In this document: positions 56,170 to 64,000 of the stretch, piece after piece
Layout: every line of letters begins with the position of its first letter
Numbering within the stretch: position 1 is the first letter of the stretch
NCBI RefSeq assembly: GCF_002140915.1
Contig: NZ_NGKU01000001.1
Coordinates: 2,329,380-2,393,379, forward strand
Source of the DNA: Candidatus Enterococcus testudinis
GTDB taxonomy: Bacteria; Bacillota; Bacilli; Lactobacillales; Enterococcaceae
Length of the DNA: 64,000 bases
Direction: 5' to 3'
Translations under genes and position numbers: made by a program
Notes under the pieces: generated by a model
Told to the model about the DNA's origin: nothing
What the model saw: the letters and a program-made list of their open reading frames with translations, nothing else
Database searches by the model: none

Positions 56170-56808
56170 TCAGGCATCAATCACTGTGAAACGTGTATTG
56201 TGCTGTTGCGGTGTTTCGATCTCGTCAAGAATGGCTTTGGCAAGTGTACCGCTTGACGTGACAGATTGGTTTTGTCCGTTGAACAACAAATGATCTTTGC
56301 CCAAAATAGCTGGCACGGCCGCACCTTCTTGGAAGAGATTTCCTGGTGAGACACCTACCCAATCGACATTTTTGACTGTTTGCAAGAATACATACTCATC
56401 TAATTGATTTTCTGGAATGGCAATCCAGCTTTCACTATCAGGCGCTTTTTTCAAGTCATTGATATTGCGTTCTCCTTGTTCGTTCAACAAGCTGCCCGCA
56501 CCTAATATGAAGAAGAGTCTAGTGCTTTGCTCACGGAAAAAAGCCACTAGTTTCGCCGCCAAGTCAACATGCAAATAAGCTTGATCTGGACTTGTTGCAA
56601 AGGCGTCAACGATAACATCAAAGTCTTGCAAGTCTGAGTGTGACAATGAAAAAGCGTCCTTTTCAATAACTGAACTCTTTTCACCGAATTGTTCTTTCGC
56701 TTTTGCTGCATTTCTGACAATGGCCACCACGTCGTGTCCTCGTTGTTGTCCTTCTTTAAAAATAGCAGATCCTGCATTGCCTGTTGCACCAATAATACCG
56801 ATTCTCAT
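56170..56808 (-). CDS. NAD(P)-binding protein, YwnB-like
   Basis: 212 residues, atypical short-chain dehydrogenase/NmrA-like fold. The N-terminus RIGIIGATGNAGSAIFKEG is the dinucleotide motif; VGVSPGNLFQEG lies near the C-terminus. Together with the adjacent Rrf2 regulator gene it repeats the ywnA-ywnB type pairing of Bacillus. Probably a redox or quinone-related reductase; substrate unknown. The third start (56808) is preferred, nine bases after GAGAGG. Promoter and a long dyad at 56871-56924. Confidence 0.85.
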   Translation of the reverse strand: MRIGIIGATGNAGSAIFKEGQQRGHDVVAIVRNAAKAKEQFGEKSSVIEKDAFSLSHSDLQDFDVIVDAFATSPDQAYLHVDLAAKLVAFFREQSTRLFFILGAGSLLNEQGERNINDLKKAPDSESWIAIPENQLDEYVFLQTVKNVDWVGVSPGNLFQEGAAVPAILGKDHLLFNGQNQSVTSSGTLAKAILDEIETPQQHNTRFTVIDA

Positions 56809-56870
56809 TTCATTCATCCTCTCGTGCCTTTTTCCGATCAATCAGTTGTTACTTAAATAATTACAACAAA

Positions 56871-56899
56871 AGTATAGAAGAAACTTTGCCTACTGTCAA
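56871..56899 (-). promoter_or_regulatory. promoter of the NAD(P)-binding gene
   Basis: Minus strand TTGACA (56894-56899), 17 bases, TATACT (56871-56876): near-consensus. Confidence 0.85.
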
Positions 56900-56924
56900 G
56901 GATTTGACTATTAAGGCAAAGTTT
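56881..56924 (-). promoter_or_regulatory. long dyad covering the promoter, probable Rrf2 operator
   Basis: AAACTTTGCC (56881-56890) and GGCAAAGTTT (56915-56924) are perfect ten-base arms; inside them GTCAA and TTGAC form a second pair around ATCC. The dyad covers the -35 and half of the spacer, an ideal repressor position. The adjacent Rrf2-family gene is the natural candidate for the binding protein. Confidence 0.75.
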
Positions 56925-56951
56925 TCCGGCAAAAAATAATGATTCACGTGG

Positions 56952-57386
56952 CTATTCGCTTTCATTGTTTGCTGATTGCTGGATCCCTTCGATGATCGAT
57001 TGCAGCGAGATTGCTGCCATTTCAGCTTCTATTTTTTGTTGTAATGACGCATACGTAGTCTCCAGGACGTTTTGGATATTGCCGCCAATCATACAATTTG
57101 GATTGGTTTTCTTGTCTACATGCAACAGTTGATGTTCTTTTTCGACACTGGCATAAATATCAAGCAAAGAAATATCCTTTGGTTCTCTCGTCAATGTTGG
57201 ATTCGGTTTCCCACGCTGACTCGCGAGCAGCCCCGATACTCTTAAGTCACTCATGATCCGTCGCACATAAGCTGGATTGGTTTCAACACTTTGGGCAATT
57301 CGGTCACTGGACAAATCGGATCCTTTAAACAAATGGATATAAGCAAGGATATGAATGGCGTCACTATATTTGGTTGAATATTTCAT
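56952..57386 (-). CDS. Rrf2-family transcriptional regulator, YwnA-like
   Basis: 144 residues. Winged helix (SSDRIAQSVETNPAYVRRIMSDLRVSGLLAS) and a dimer helix toward the C-terminus. Only one Cys (NPNCMIGG), so it lacks the three-cysteine iron-sulfur site of IscR or NsrR. GGAGGGAGAGA precedes the ATG. It is upstream of, and on the same strand as, the NAD(P)-binding gene, whose promoter carries the dyad; it may sense a small electrophile as other YwnA/YodB-like regulators do, which is inference. Confidence 0.87.
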   Translation of the reverse strand: MKYSTKYSDAIHILAYIHLFKGSDLSSDRIAQSVETNPAYVRRIMSDLRVSGLLASQRGKPNPTLTREPKDISLLDIYASVEKEHQLLHVDKKTNPNCMIGGNIQNVLETTYASLQQKIEAEMAAISLQSIIEGIQQSANNESE

Positions 57387-57436
57387 TCTCTCCCTCCTTC
57401 TATCCTGTTATCATACCTCTTTTTGATCAATTAGAC

Positions 57437-57477
57437 AAAAGGAGAATGGCGTTTGATCGTCTGTACGCCATTCCCCT
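57437..57477 (-). terminator. terminator of VOC gene
   Basis: Minus strand AAGGGGAATGGCGT, loop, ACGCCATTCTCCTTTT: stem of about 14 pairs. Confidence 0.8.
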
Positions 57478-57517
57478 TCCTCTATTGTCATCAATCGTGC
57501 GTATCATCTACGCGCTT

Positions 57518-57922
57518 TTAGTACCCTTTCGTCCACGCTGATTCCAGTTGATTGCCATCCAAATCAATGACTTCGTACCCAACCATCAACTCTTCTGGAA
57601 TCCCCATATCTACTTGAAAATAATCTCCGCCATTGGCTTTCGCGGTTTCCGCAAAATGCTTCGCCGCTTCAGGGGTATCGAAACTAAATGCTGTCAATGC
57701 GCCACTGCTGCTTTGGGTATCTGCAATGTCTCTGCCCTTCAAAAATTGACGATAAAAATCATGTGACAAGAGCATGACCCAAATTGACTCGCTCCACATC
57801 ATCCCACTACTGGTCTCATTGGAAAATTCATCATTTTTTACAAAACCTAACGCTTCATAAAAAGCTGTTGCACGTTTGACATCAGTGACCGTTAAATTGA
57901 CAAAGACCATTTTTTGCGCCAT
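57518..57922 (-). CDS. VOC-family protein (glyoxalase/bleomycin-resistance fold)
   Basis: 134 residues with two beta-alpha-beta-beta-beta modules: FVNLTVTDVKRATAFYEALGF in the first and VDMGIPEELMVGYEVIDLDGNQLE in the second. Function not predictable beyond the fold. The ATG at 57922 follows AGGGAGAGAAAAG. Confidence 0.85.
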   Translation of the reverse strand: MAQKMVFVNLTVTDVKRATAFYEALGFVKNDEFSNETSSGMMWSESIWVMLLSHDFYRQFLKGRDIADTQSSSGALTAFSFDTPEAAKHFAETAKANGGDYFQVDMGIPEELMVGYEVIDLDGNQLESAWTKGY

Positions 57923-58007
57923 CTTTTCTCTCCCTATTTCCCACAAATTATTGTGTGCGGTTTCATTATACCACCTATGACGCATTCAAACCAAAAGAGT
58001 CACTCAA

Positions 58008-58565
58008 TTACAGCTGTTTGGTCACAACGCAAGGCGAACCGAAGGCCACACAATTGGCAGGTATATCCTTGGTCACGAGACTTCCGGCACCAATCACTGT
58101 ATTTTTGCCGATCGTCACACCTGGTAAGACAATTGAACCAGCACCGATCCAGACATTGTCTTCAATCACAACTGGCAGATTATTTTGGGCTTTTCTCAAG
58201 CGTAAGGCGGGATCTAACGGATGCGTTCCTGCAGTAAGTGTCACATTTGGACCAATCATCACATCATCCCCAATCTCGATTCGGGTATCATCGACTAAAG
58301 TCAGATTGAAATTGGCATAAAAACGATCACCAATATACGTATTGGCACCCCAATTGGCCCGCAGAGGCGCTTCAATATAAACATTTTTTCCTAGTGCCCC
58401 TAATAATTGGGTTAAGATCTCTTGTTTTGCTTCCTCATCTGAAGGTCTGACTTGGTTAAAATCGTAAAGCAATTCATTGTATTTCTTTTGTTCTTTGCCG
58501 ATCGCTGCATTTTCGTAATAGATTGATCCATTGTGCATACGTTCTTTGATTTCTTCTAGGTTCAT
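58008..58565 (-). CDS. sugar O-acetyltransferase, maltose acetyltransferase type
   Basis: 185 residues. N-terminal helical segment, then a left-handed beta helix of hexapeptide repeats (IGDDVMIGPNVTL, IEDNVWIGAGSIVLPGVTIG). The catalytic His lies in TAGTHPLDP. It transfers acetyl from acetyl-CoA to sugars such as maltose or galactosides, possibly as detoxification. AAGGGGTG precedes the ATG. Confidence 0.92.
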   Translation of the reverse strand: MNLEEIKERMHNGSIYYENAAIGKEQKKYNELLYDFNQVRPSDEEAKQEILTQLLGALGKNVYIEAPLRANWGANTYIGDRFYANFNLTLVDDTRIEIGDDVMIGPNVTLTAGTHPLDPALRLRKAQNNLPVVIEDNVWIGAGSIVLPGVTIGKNTVIGAGSLVTKDIPANCVAFGSPCVVTKQL

Positions 58566-58682
58566 TTGGCACCCCTTACATTTTTGCTGTTGGTTATTGA
58601 TGTACGCAATTATTTTAACATGTAATGTACTAAGCGTCTTGATTTCAGAAAACTATATTTTTCCTTTACATGTGAAGGAAAA

Positions 58683-58711
58683 GAAAAAAGCCCTTGAAAT
58701 CAAGGGCTTTT
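58683..58711 (-). terminator. terminator of rplS
   Basis: Minus strand AAAAGCCCTTG, four-base loop, CAAGGGCTTTTTTC: perfect 11-base-pair stem. Confidence 0.93.
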
Positions 58712-58732
58712 GCTTCATTCGATAATAAAAGA

Positions 58733-59080
58733 TTAACGACGAATTTCTTTGATACGCGCTGCTTTTCCGTGTAATGCACGTAAGTAGTACAATTTTGCAC
58801 GACGTACTTTACCGTAACGAACAACTTCGATTTGTGCAACACGAGGTGTGTGCAATGGGAAGGTACGTTCAACACCGACACCATTTGATACTTTACGTAC
58901 TGTATACGTTTCGCTGATACCAGCACCGCGGCGTTTGATGACAACACCTTCGAATAACTGGATACGTTCCCGTGTTCCTTCGACAACTTTCGCATGTACG
59001 CGAACAGTGTCACCAGGACGGAAAGCTGGAATATCACTACGTAATTGTTCTTGAGTTAGTTCTTGAATCAATGGATTCAT
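58733..59080 (-). CDS. rplS: 50S ribosomal protein L19
   Basis: 115 residues. [20 protein letters not shown] at the N-terminus and [20 protein letters not shown] at the C-terminus are typical. It lies at the 30S-50S interface. The ATG at 59080 is ten bases after AAGGAG; the longer frame runs through the leader. Expressed from its own promoter with a structured leader. Confidence 0.97.
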   Translation of the reverse strand: MNPLIQELTQEQLRSDIPAFRPGDTVRVHAKVVEGTRERIQLFEGVVIKRRGAGISETYTVRKVSNGVGVERTFPLHTPRVAQIEVVRYGKVRRAKLYYLRALHGKAARIKEIRR

Positions 59081-59084
59081 ATTT

Positions 59085-59161
59085 ATCATTCTCCTTATTC
59101 CCAAACATTCATAAAGCCGTAAGCTCCAGCGGAACATCGTAATAGTTGAGTTTACACTCAC
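59085..59161 (-). promoter_or_regulatory. L19 mRNA leader
   Basis: The RNA from about 59161 contains GATGTTCCGCTGGAGCTTAC and GGCTTTATGAATGTTTGGGA, which I recognise as the L19 leader motif of Firmicutes, through which L19 is thought to control its own synthesis. Recognition is from memory of the motif, not from a covariance search. Confidence 0.7.
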
Positions 59162-59167
59162 TGAAAT

Positions 59168-59197
59168 ATCTTACCACAGAACCTGTCCTGCTGTAAA
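59168..59197 (-). promoter_or_regulatory. promoter of rplS
   Basis: Minus strand TTTACA (59192-59197), 18 bases ending TGG, TAAGAT (59168-59173). Confidence 0.72.
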
Positions 59198-59234
59198 GAA
59201 GATTTTCTTGTCATGGATGTATTCATTCAATCGA

Positions 59235-59972
59235 TCACTTTTCAGCTTTGATCTGTGCCAACAGCTTTTCCATTTCAGGGGTCAATGGATAGTCAGCTAA
59301 CATATCTGGTCGTCGCAAATAGGTGCGTCGCAACGATTCTTTCAGCTGCCACTCTTCAATCAACTTATGGTTGCCATTCATCAAAACAGCTGGTACCTCC
59401 ATGTCAGCAAAGACTGCCGGACGGGTATATTGGGGATGTTCCAATAATCCTGTTGAATGAGAATCAGTTTGGGCTGAAACATTGTTGCCCAAGACTTCTG
59501 GCAATAGACGCACGGTAGCATCGATCATGACCATCGCGCCTAATTCGCCGCCAGTCAGCACATAATCCCCCAATGAAACTTCATCTGTCACCAAGCTGCG
59601 AATCCGTTCATCATAGCCTTCATAATGCCCGCAAATAAAAACCAAATGTTCTTCTTCGGCAAATGCTTCGGCCATTTTTTGGTTGAATGGTTTGCCGGCT
59701 GGATCCAACAAAATGATCCGTTTTTTGGTATTTGGTGTTTCTGCTTCAATCGCTTTTAGATTATCATAGACCGGCTGGACTTTCAGCAGCATGCCTGCCC
59801 CACCGCCATAAGGATAATCATCTACCGTTTGATGCTTGTTGTCTGAAAAATCACGGAAGTTGTTTACATTGATCTCTAATAGATTTTTTTCGCGGGCTTT
59901 CCCAATGATCGATTCCCCTAGAGGACCATCAAACATGCGGGGAAATAACGTCAATACATCAATCCGCATCAT
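59235..59972 (-). CDS. trmD: tRNA (guanine-37-N1)-methyltransferase
   Basis: 245 residues. Adds the m1G37 methyl group that prevents frameshifting. The trefoil-knot SAM site includes [29 protein letters not shown] and [13 protein letters not shown]. Overlaps the end of rimM by 14 bases. GAAGGG lies seven bases before the first ATG; a second ATG follows immediately. Confidence 0.97.
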   Translation of the reverse strand: MMRIDVLTLFPRMFDGPLGESIIGKAREKNLLEINVNNFRDFSDNKHQTVDDYPYGGGAGMLLKVQPVYDNLKAIEAETPNTKKRIILLDPAGKPFNQKMAEAFAEEEHLVFICGHYEGYDERIRSLVTDEVSLGDYVLTGGELGAMVMIDATVRLLPEVLGNNVSAQTDSHSTGLLEHPQYTRPAVFADMEVPAVLMNGNHKLIEEWQLKESLRRTYLRRPDMLADYPLTPEMEKLLAQIKAEK

Positions 59973-60480
59973 CTAACAACCCTTCTGGAATCTCTACCTG
60001 AACTTGTCCGCTGGCAAGGTCGATTTCTTTGACCACTGATTCGATATACGGAATCAAAGCGTCTTTTTTGCCTTTGCGTTGGATGACCCAAACGTCATTG
60101 GCGCCTGGTGACAGAATTTCTTTGACTTTGCCGATCACCTGCTCACCTTCTAAGACGGTTAAGCCAATAATGTCATGATAATAAAATTCATTTTCTTCAA
60201 GTTGTGCTAAATCTTCCTTGGATACTTTCAGGATGCCGTTGCGAAAAGGCTCAACATCATTGATATTTGGATAGCCTTCAAAGGTCAGCAAGTCAAAGTT
60301 TTTGTGCTTGCGATGACCTGAAACGGTTAAGTCCAAAGCTGGTTGATTTTCACGGAATAAGGTCAATTGTTTGCCTTTGCGGTAACGTTGTTCTGGAAAA
60401 TCGGTTTGAGAGATCACACGGACTTCTCCACGAATGCCATGGGTATTGACGATTTTGCCTACATTTAAATATTCAGTCAC
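59959..60480 (-). CDS. rimM: 16S rRNA processing protein RimM
   Basis: 173 residues. N-terminal RimM domain ([18 protein letters not shown]) and C-terminal PRC barrel ([22 protein letters not shown]). It assists maturation of the 30S head with S19. The start is a GTG, seven bases after GAGG. First gene of rimM-trmD. Confidence 0.96.
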   Translation of the reverse strand: MTEYLNVGKIVNTHGIRGEVRVISQTDFPEQRYRKGKQLTLFRENQPALDLTVSGHRKHKNFDLLTFEGYPNINDVEPFRNGILKVSKEDLAQLEENEFYYHDIIGLTVLEGEQVIGKVKEILSPGANDVWVIQRKGKKDALIPYIESVVKEIDLASGQVQVEIPEGLLDDAD

Positions 60481-60512
60481 GTTCGTTCCTCATTTCTTCT
60501 GATTTCTTCCCT

Positions 60513-60518
60513 ATTTTA
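60513..60518 (-). promoter_or_regulatory. extended -10 of rimM-trmD
   Basis: Minus strand TGCTAAAAT, a TGn-extended -10 about 33 bases before the rimM GTG. The -35 is poor. Confidence 0.5.
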
Positions 60519-60574
60519 GCATAGGGCATGCGCGAATTCTACCTGCAAAGCCAGTCGTAGCTTTTTCGCCAATA

Positions 60575-60621
60575 AATATAGACGAGCCTCTATTCAATTG
60601 ATTATTGAAGAAAGGCTCGTC
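60575..60621 (-). terminator. terminator of lipoprotein gene
   Basis: Minus strand GACGAGCC, TTCAAT inside, then ATTGAA and GGCTCGTC: a long two-part stem. T content after it is modest (TATATTTATT). Confidence 0.65.
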
Positions 60622-60658
60622 CAACATACTTAGGTTTATTATAATCGATGCAATGCCG

Positions 60659-61477
60659 TTATTGATTCATCGAGACAGCCATTTCTAATGCTGAAATGGC
60701 TTCTTGATGTTCTACTGTATACACGCGCTCGTCATCTTGCCAAACAACGGTGGTGGCCAGATAGTCGTCTTGGCCCATATCTATGGTGATTTGGCCAACA
60801 TCTGGAACAGGCAGCATATTCTCTTCAAGATACTCGACTACTTCTTTGGCTTGGCTTGTAGGATCTTGTTCCTCTTGATTGACTCCTCTAACGGTCAATG
60901 ACCAATTGCCTTCTTGCCAGCTAAGATAAGTGGATCCTGCTGCCCCTTGACTGTGACCAGTGATTCCATGACCTAAGTCAACCTCTTGACCACCTTCATC
61001 CGCGGTGACATTGACTGCGGCTGCCGCATCTTCAGCGGAGTCATACACTTTGGTCTTGTAGCCAGCCATAGCTGTTTCATTGTTCAGCGCTTTGTCATTG
61101 ACAGCCAATTGCTGATCCAATCCATAGTAGAGAATCGACAAGTCACTGTCATCGCCATCGGTCGCCGCATTGACGATTTTCCCTTCTCCTACTGGTACTT
61201 TGGTCGGTAAAGTGAGGTTAGGAAACGCTTCAGCCAATTGATCAAAGACATTGGCTACGTCCATTCCAGATGATGCTTCGTTTTCGTTGTCCATATCTGA
61301 TGTGGATGAGGTCATTTCAGTGCTTGTATTGCTCATCGTCATACTTTCACTGGTTTGGGTACTTATTTGTTCACTAGTGGATGTGCTTGCCTGCGTTTCG
61401 TCTGTATCGCCACTGCTGCATGCTGCCAACGCACCAACAGTCAATAAGGTCATCAATAATCCAACTTCTTTTTTCAC
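60659..61477 (-). CDS. lipoprotein of unknown function
   Basis: 272 residues. The GTG start at 61477 follows AAGGGGG by seven bases. Signal peptide VKKEVGLLMTLLTVGALAACSSG with lipobox LAAC, then a Ser/Thr-rich linker of about 60 residues, typical of wall-spanning stalks, and a globular domain (95-272) without family I recognise. It interrupts the order rpsP-khpA-rimM-trmD-rplS together with the next gene, suggesting an insertion within a conserved translation cluster. Confidence 0.82.
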   Translation of the reverse strand: MKKEVGLLMTLLTVGALAACSSGDTDETQASTSTSEQISTQTSESMTMSNTSTEMTSSTSDMDNENEASSGMDVANVFDQLAEAFPNLTLPTKVPVGEGKIVNAATDGDDSDLSILYYGLDQQLAVNDKALNNETAMAGYKTKVYDSAEDAAAAVNVTADEGGQEVDLGHGITGHSQGAAGSTYLSWQEGNWSLTVRGVNQEEQDPTSQAKEVVEYLEENMLPVPDVGQITIDMGQDDYLATTVVWQDDERVYTVEHQEAISALEMAVSMNQ

Positions 61478-61512
61478 AATAATTCCCCCTTGAATCAAGC
61501 ATACGCTTACGC

Positions 61513-61552
61513 AAAAAAAATGACAAACAACGCACACCGTCTGTCATTTTTT
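61513..61552 (-). terminator. terminator of small membrane protein gene
   Basis: Minus strand AAAAATGACA, loop of about 18 bases, TGTCATTTTTTTT: nine or ten pairs and a T run. Confidence 0.75.
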
Positions 61553-61562
61553 CTCATCTAAA

Positions 61563-61820
61563 TCAAAGATTGTTGATCCACTGTTGGATCGATGATGCCA
61601 TATCTTTGAGCCACTGAACCAATTGATTGCCCCATGTAGATAAATCACCCCAGCGAAAATTTTGGGTCCATTGGTTTAGTTGTATCATGATTTCCACACG
61701 ATAGACCCATAGTAGAAAGAGCAATAATAAAATACCCAATGTCCGCCATAGAAATGAGCCGACTTTGTATATGAAGACCACGATTAGCAAGACCACGATC
61801 CATGCAATGATTTGTGACAA
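61563..61820 (-). CDS. small membrane protein, 85 residues
   Basis: TTG start at 61820, six bases after GGAGGTG. One or two membrane helices in residues 1-42 (IIAWIVVLLIVVFIYKVGSF, then LGILLLLFLLWVYRV) and a Trp-rich amphipathic C-terminal part (NQWTQNFRWGDLSTWGNQLV). No family recognised. The longer frame that begins upstream is without ribosome site. Separate terminator from the lipoprotein gene. Confidence 0.68.
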   Translation of the reverse strand: MSQIIAWIVVLLIVVFIYKVGSFLWRTLGILLLLFLLWVYRVEIMIQLNQWTQNFRWGDLSTWGNQLVQWLKDMASSIQQWINNL

Positions 61821-62035
61821 TTGCCCCACCTCCTTCAGATCTATTATCGCAAAAAACATCCCTTTTGTCATACATCTCGAGAATGAGAAATAACGCTCAC
61901 TCATTCCTCTACGGTCAGCTAGTGCTGTTCATCATCTATTCGTCTACACTTTGTTACGCCTACAGTCACTTCTAAATGAAAACCGTTAAGAAGGACTTGC
62001 ATGCCTTGCTGCGCAAGTCAATCATAGTGATTCAC

Positions 62036-62068
62036 AGCAAAAAAGCATCCTTTATAAAAGGATGCTTT
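62036..62068 (-). terminator. terminator of rpsP-khpA
   Basis: Minus strand AAAGCATCCTTT, short loop, AAAGGATGCTTTTTT. Confidence 0.9.
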
Positions 62069-62078
62069 CACTACTTAC

Positions 62079-62324
62079 TTATTTACCATCAATGATATTC
62101 AATCGGACTTTCTTGGGTCCGTTGGTGCGAACGCTGTAAACGATTGTGCGGATCGCTTTCGCGACACGTCCTTGTTTACCGATGATTCGACCAATATCAT
62201 CAGGCGCCACGGTAAGGTTATATTCTAAGAAATCTTCTGACTCGACCACTTCAAGGTGGATCTCATCAGGCTTGGTAACCAATGGTGAAACGATCATTAA
62301 GACTAATTCTTGCAAATCTTTCAT
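62079..62324 (-). CDS. khpA: KH-domain RNA-binding protein KhpA
   Basis: 81 residues, a single KH domain with the GRIIGKQGRVAKAIR loop (GxxG is IGKQGR). KhpA, with KhpB/EloR, binds small RNAs and affects cell elongation in streptococci and enterococci. It follows rpsP by 11 bases, the usual order in Firmicutes (YlqC). Confidence 0.93.
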   Translation of the reverse strand: MKDLQELVLMIVSPLVTKPDEIHLEVVESEDFLEYNLTVAPDDIGRIIGKQGRVAKAIRTIVYSVRTNGPKKVRLNIIDGK

Positions 62325-62335
62325 CCGAAGTCACC

Positions 62336-62611
62336 TTATTTCTTTGCGTATTTTGCTTCGTGGTGTTTTTTCATAACGCCTTCTTTAGAAAGGATGTTAC
62401 GAACTGTATCAGAAGGTTGTGCACCTTTAGATAACCAATCAAGAACTAAGTCTTCTTTGATTGTTACTAGAGCTGGGTCTTGTAAAGGATTGTAAGTACC
62501 CACTGTTTCGATGAAACGTCCGTCACGAGGAGAACGTGAATCTGCTACAACAATACGGTAAAAAGGTTTCTTTTTAGAACCCATGCGTTTTAAACGAATT
62601 TTAACTGCCAT
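62336..62611 (-). CDS. rpsP: 30S ribosomal protein S16
   Basis: 91 residues. [20 protein letters not shown] and [20 protein letters not shown] are diagnostic. GGAGGTG precedes the ATG. First gene of rpsP-khpA. Confidence 0.98.
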   Translation of the reverse strand: MAVKIRLKRMGSKKKPFYRIVVADSRSPRDGRFIETVGTYNPLQDPALVTIKEDLVLDWLSKGAQPSDTVRNILSKEGVMKKHHEAKYAKK

Positions 62612-62645
62612 TAATTACACCTCCATTGATTTAATCACAAGAGCT

Positions 62646-62674
62646 AGTTTAACAGGTTTTCGAGGTGGTGTAAA
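62646..62674 (-). promoter_or_regulatory. promoter of rpsP-khpA
   Basis: Minus strand TTTACA (62669-62674), 17 bases, TAAACT (62646-62651). Confidence 0.8.
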
Positions 62675-62804
62675 GAGTTTTTTCTTTACAGTTAAAATTT
62701 TTTTGTTTTTTCTCTTTTCCTAGCTATGGATATCTTTTGCCAGAATCCAAAATCACGCGTATCATTAATTGTAGAGCAGGTTCGTTATACGCCGATTCAT
62801 TTTA

Positions 62805-62834
62805 TTTGCGTTTATTACTTACTTTTGGTAAGCT
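62805..62834 (+). promoter_or_regulatory. promoter of FMN reductase gene
   Basis: TTTGCG (62805-62810), 18 bases ending TGG, TAAGCT (62829-62834); extended -10 type and rather weak. Confidence 0.45.
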
Positions 62835-62866
62835 CAAAGAGTAAACAATATAAGGAGGAATTTTAG

Positions 62867-63418
62867 ATGACAAAAAAAATTGGTTTTATCGTAGGTAGTT
62901 TGCGTGAAGGGTCTTTTAACAAAATCGTAGCAAAAAAATTCGCAGATTTGTTGCCAGAAGGCTTCGAAGCGGTTTTTCTTGAGATTGGTCAACTGCCTTT
63001 CTACAATGAAGATTTAGACGTCGACGGTCAAGTACCGGCAGAATGGGCAAGTTTCCGTCAAGACGTTCAAGGGGTTGATGGTGTCTTCTTCTTCACACCT
63101 GAATACAATCGTTCTGTACCAGCCGTCTTGAAAAATGCATTAGACGTTGGTTCACGTCCATATGGAGCTAGCAGCTGGGGCGGCAAACCTGCATTGGTCG
63201 TAAGTGTTTCACCTGGTGCAATCGCTGGCTTTGGTGCCAACCATCATTTACGTCAATCACTTGTCTTTTTGGATATGCCAACTTTGCAACAACCTGAAGC
63301 CTACATTGGCGGCATCACAAACTTGATTGATGAAAACAATGAAATCAAAGCCGATACCGTCAACTTTTTCCAAACAATCACAGATAAATACATTGAATTC
63401 TTCAATCGTTTCAACTAG
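62867..63418 (+). CDS. NADPH-dependent FMN reductase family protein
   Basis: 183 residues with a flavodoxin-like fold. FMN phosphate loop GSLREGSFNKIVA near residue 10 and FFTPEYNRSVPAVLKNALD near residue 75 are the family signatures. Probably reduces quinones, azo compounds or chromate with NAD(P)H. AAGGAGG lies eight bases before the ATG. Single-gene unit. Confidence 0.92.
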   Translation: MTKKIGFIVGSLREGSFNKIVAKKFADLLPEGFEAVFLEIGQLPFYNEDLDVDGQVPAEWASFRQDVQGVDGVFFFTPEYNRSVPAVLKNALDVGSRPYGASSWGGKPALVVSVSPGAIAGFGANHHLRQSLVFLDMPTLQQPEAYIGGITNLIDENNEIKADTVNFFQTITDKYIEFFNRFN

Positions 63419-63427
63419 AGTCCAATC

Positions 63428-63458
63428 AAAAAGGTGCAGCATGAGCTGCACCTTTTTT
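63428..63458. terminator. bidirectional terminator
   Basis: AAAAAGGTGCAGC, four-base loop, GCTGCACCTTTTTT: 13 perfect pairs. Confidence 0.95.
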
Positions 63459-63466
63459 CATTTGCC

Positions 63467-63988
63467 TTATTGTTGGATTGAGCGTTTGTAATGCAACTCC
63501 AACAATTGCCCCATCTGGGTGGTTTCTATCAACTGTAACCGAGAAAAATACGTGCCTTCTTGGAACAGTCGTTTTCCTTTGCCTAAGAGCACTGGCGCTA
63601 TCTGGATAAACCATTCATCGATCAGATCTGCTTCAAGAATCGGTTTAAGCAGCTGCCCGCCTCCGACAACCCAGATGTTTTTTTCTTTGTGGGTTTGTAA
63701 GAACGTCACTGGATCTCCTTCTACAATGTTGGCATCTGGCAATGGTTCTGTTAAAGAAGTAGAACAGACATAATTCTCTTTTTCTGGATAGAGCAACGCA
63801 CCAGACAACAACTTTTTGGCTTCCTGATACGTTTTACGCCCCATGAGCGTTGTATCGATCGTCTCAAAGAAAGCTTCATAGGTGGTTTCTAATCCTGTAT
63901 CAGTCTCAAACAACCACGTCAATCCATCCGCTTGATCAGCTAAATAGCCATCCATACTCACTGCACCATAAAAAACAACTTTGCCCAT
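63467..63988 (-). CDS. RibD C-terminal/DHFR-fold family protein
   Basis: 173 residues with the dihydrofolate-reductase-like fold seen in RibD reductase domains. VVFYGAVSMDGYLADQADGL at the N-terminus, TLMGRKTYQ and NIWVVGGGQLLKPIL for NADPH. Common as YyaP/YwjB-like stand-alone proteins; substrate unknown. The ATG at 63988 is preferred by analogy with other genes here, but the ribosome site lies at the window edge and the ATG at 63997 remains possible. Confidence 0.85.
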   Translation of the reverse strand: MGKVVFYGAVSMDGYLADQADGLTWLFETDTGLETTYEAFFETIDTTLMGRKTYQEAKKLLSGALLYPEKENYVCSTSLTEPLPDANIVEGDPVTFLQTHKEKNIWVVGGGQLLKPILEADLIDEWFIQIAPVLLGKGKRLFQEGTYFSRLQLIETTQMGQLLELHYKRSIQQ

Positions 63989-64000
63989 GCTATTCATCCC

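Overview
The window looks like a chromosomal segment of an Enterococcus, most likely the E. casseliflavus / E. gallinarum group. Evidence: the 16S rRNA gene at the left edge has an enterococcal V1 loop, the tmRNA tag (AKNENSYALAA) is of the enterococcal type, ribosome-binding sites are strong AGGAGG types, and the pfkA-pyk / gnd / LisRK-like two-component order is what I recall from E. faecalis. The species call is inference from memory, not from a search.

Layout. 1-2300: the end of an rRNA operon on the minus strand (tRNA-Ala, 16S, leader, three tandem promoters). 2.5-13.7 kb: housekeeping genes on the minus strand (EtaRS-like two-component system, gnd, rpmF-yceD, pfkA-pyk, dnaE). 13.9-34.5 kb: mixed metabolism and transport, with an MFS exporter, a purine permease, asnB, tRNA-Ser, a split ThrE exporter, a membrane glycerophosphodiesterase, pgi, gdhA, a LacD-like aldolase, aroD and an rRNA methyltransferase, separated by many clear hairpin terminators. 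34.6-40.8 kb: an envelope-stress-like cluster with LTA synthase, a small FtsX-like permease overlapping a degenerate ABC ATPase, and a converging operon of an SdpI-like protein, a response regulator and a histidine kinase. 41.7-42.1 kb: tmRNA. 42.1-44.1 kb: an AT-rich accessory stretch with tiny hydrophobic peptides and a Phd/RelE-type toxin-antitoxin pair.

44.1-48.9 kb: a sugar locus with an enolase-superfamily acid-sugar dehydratase-like enzyme under tandem cre-like sites, a 6-phospho-glycosidase, a PTS IIC protein and a divergent GntR regulator with dyad operators. 49.0-53.6 kb: a probable murein-peptide recycling operon (OppA-type lipoprotein, dipeptide epimerase, cytoplasmic NlpC/P60 endopeptidase, cytoplasmic serine beta-lactamase-fold protein). 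53.7-54.1 kb: a gene-poor stretch with two oppositely directed putative transcripts that overlap, which may be an antisense RNA pair. 54.3-58.6 kb: small stress and redox genes (free Met-sulfoxide reductase, Rrf2/NAD-binding pair, VOC protein, acetyltransferase). 58.7-62.6 kb: the rplS / trmD-rimM / khpA-rpsP translation cluster, interrupted by a lipoprotein and a small membrane protein. The window ends with an FMN reductase and a DHFR-fold protein.

The points I consider most worth a second look are the pseudo-ATPase/permease pair next to LTA synthase and the SdpI-two-component operon, the putative antisense RNA pair at 53.7-54.0 kb, the muropeptide operon with a leader dyad, the long dyad over the promoter of the Rrf2-linked gene, and several small proteins below normal annotation cut-offs.
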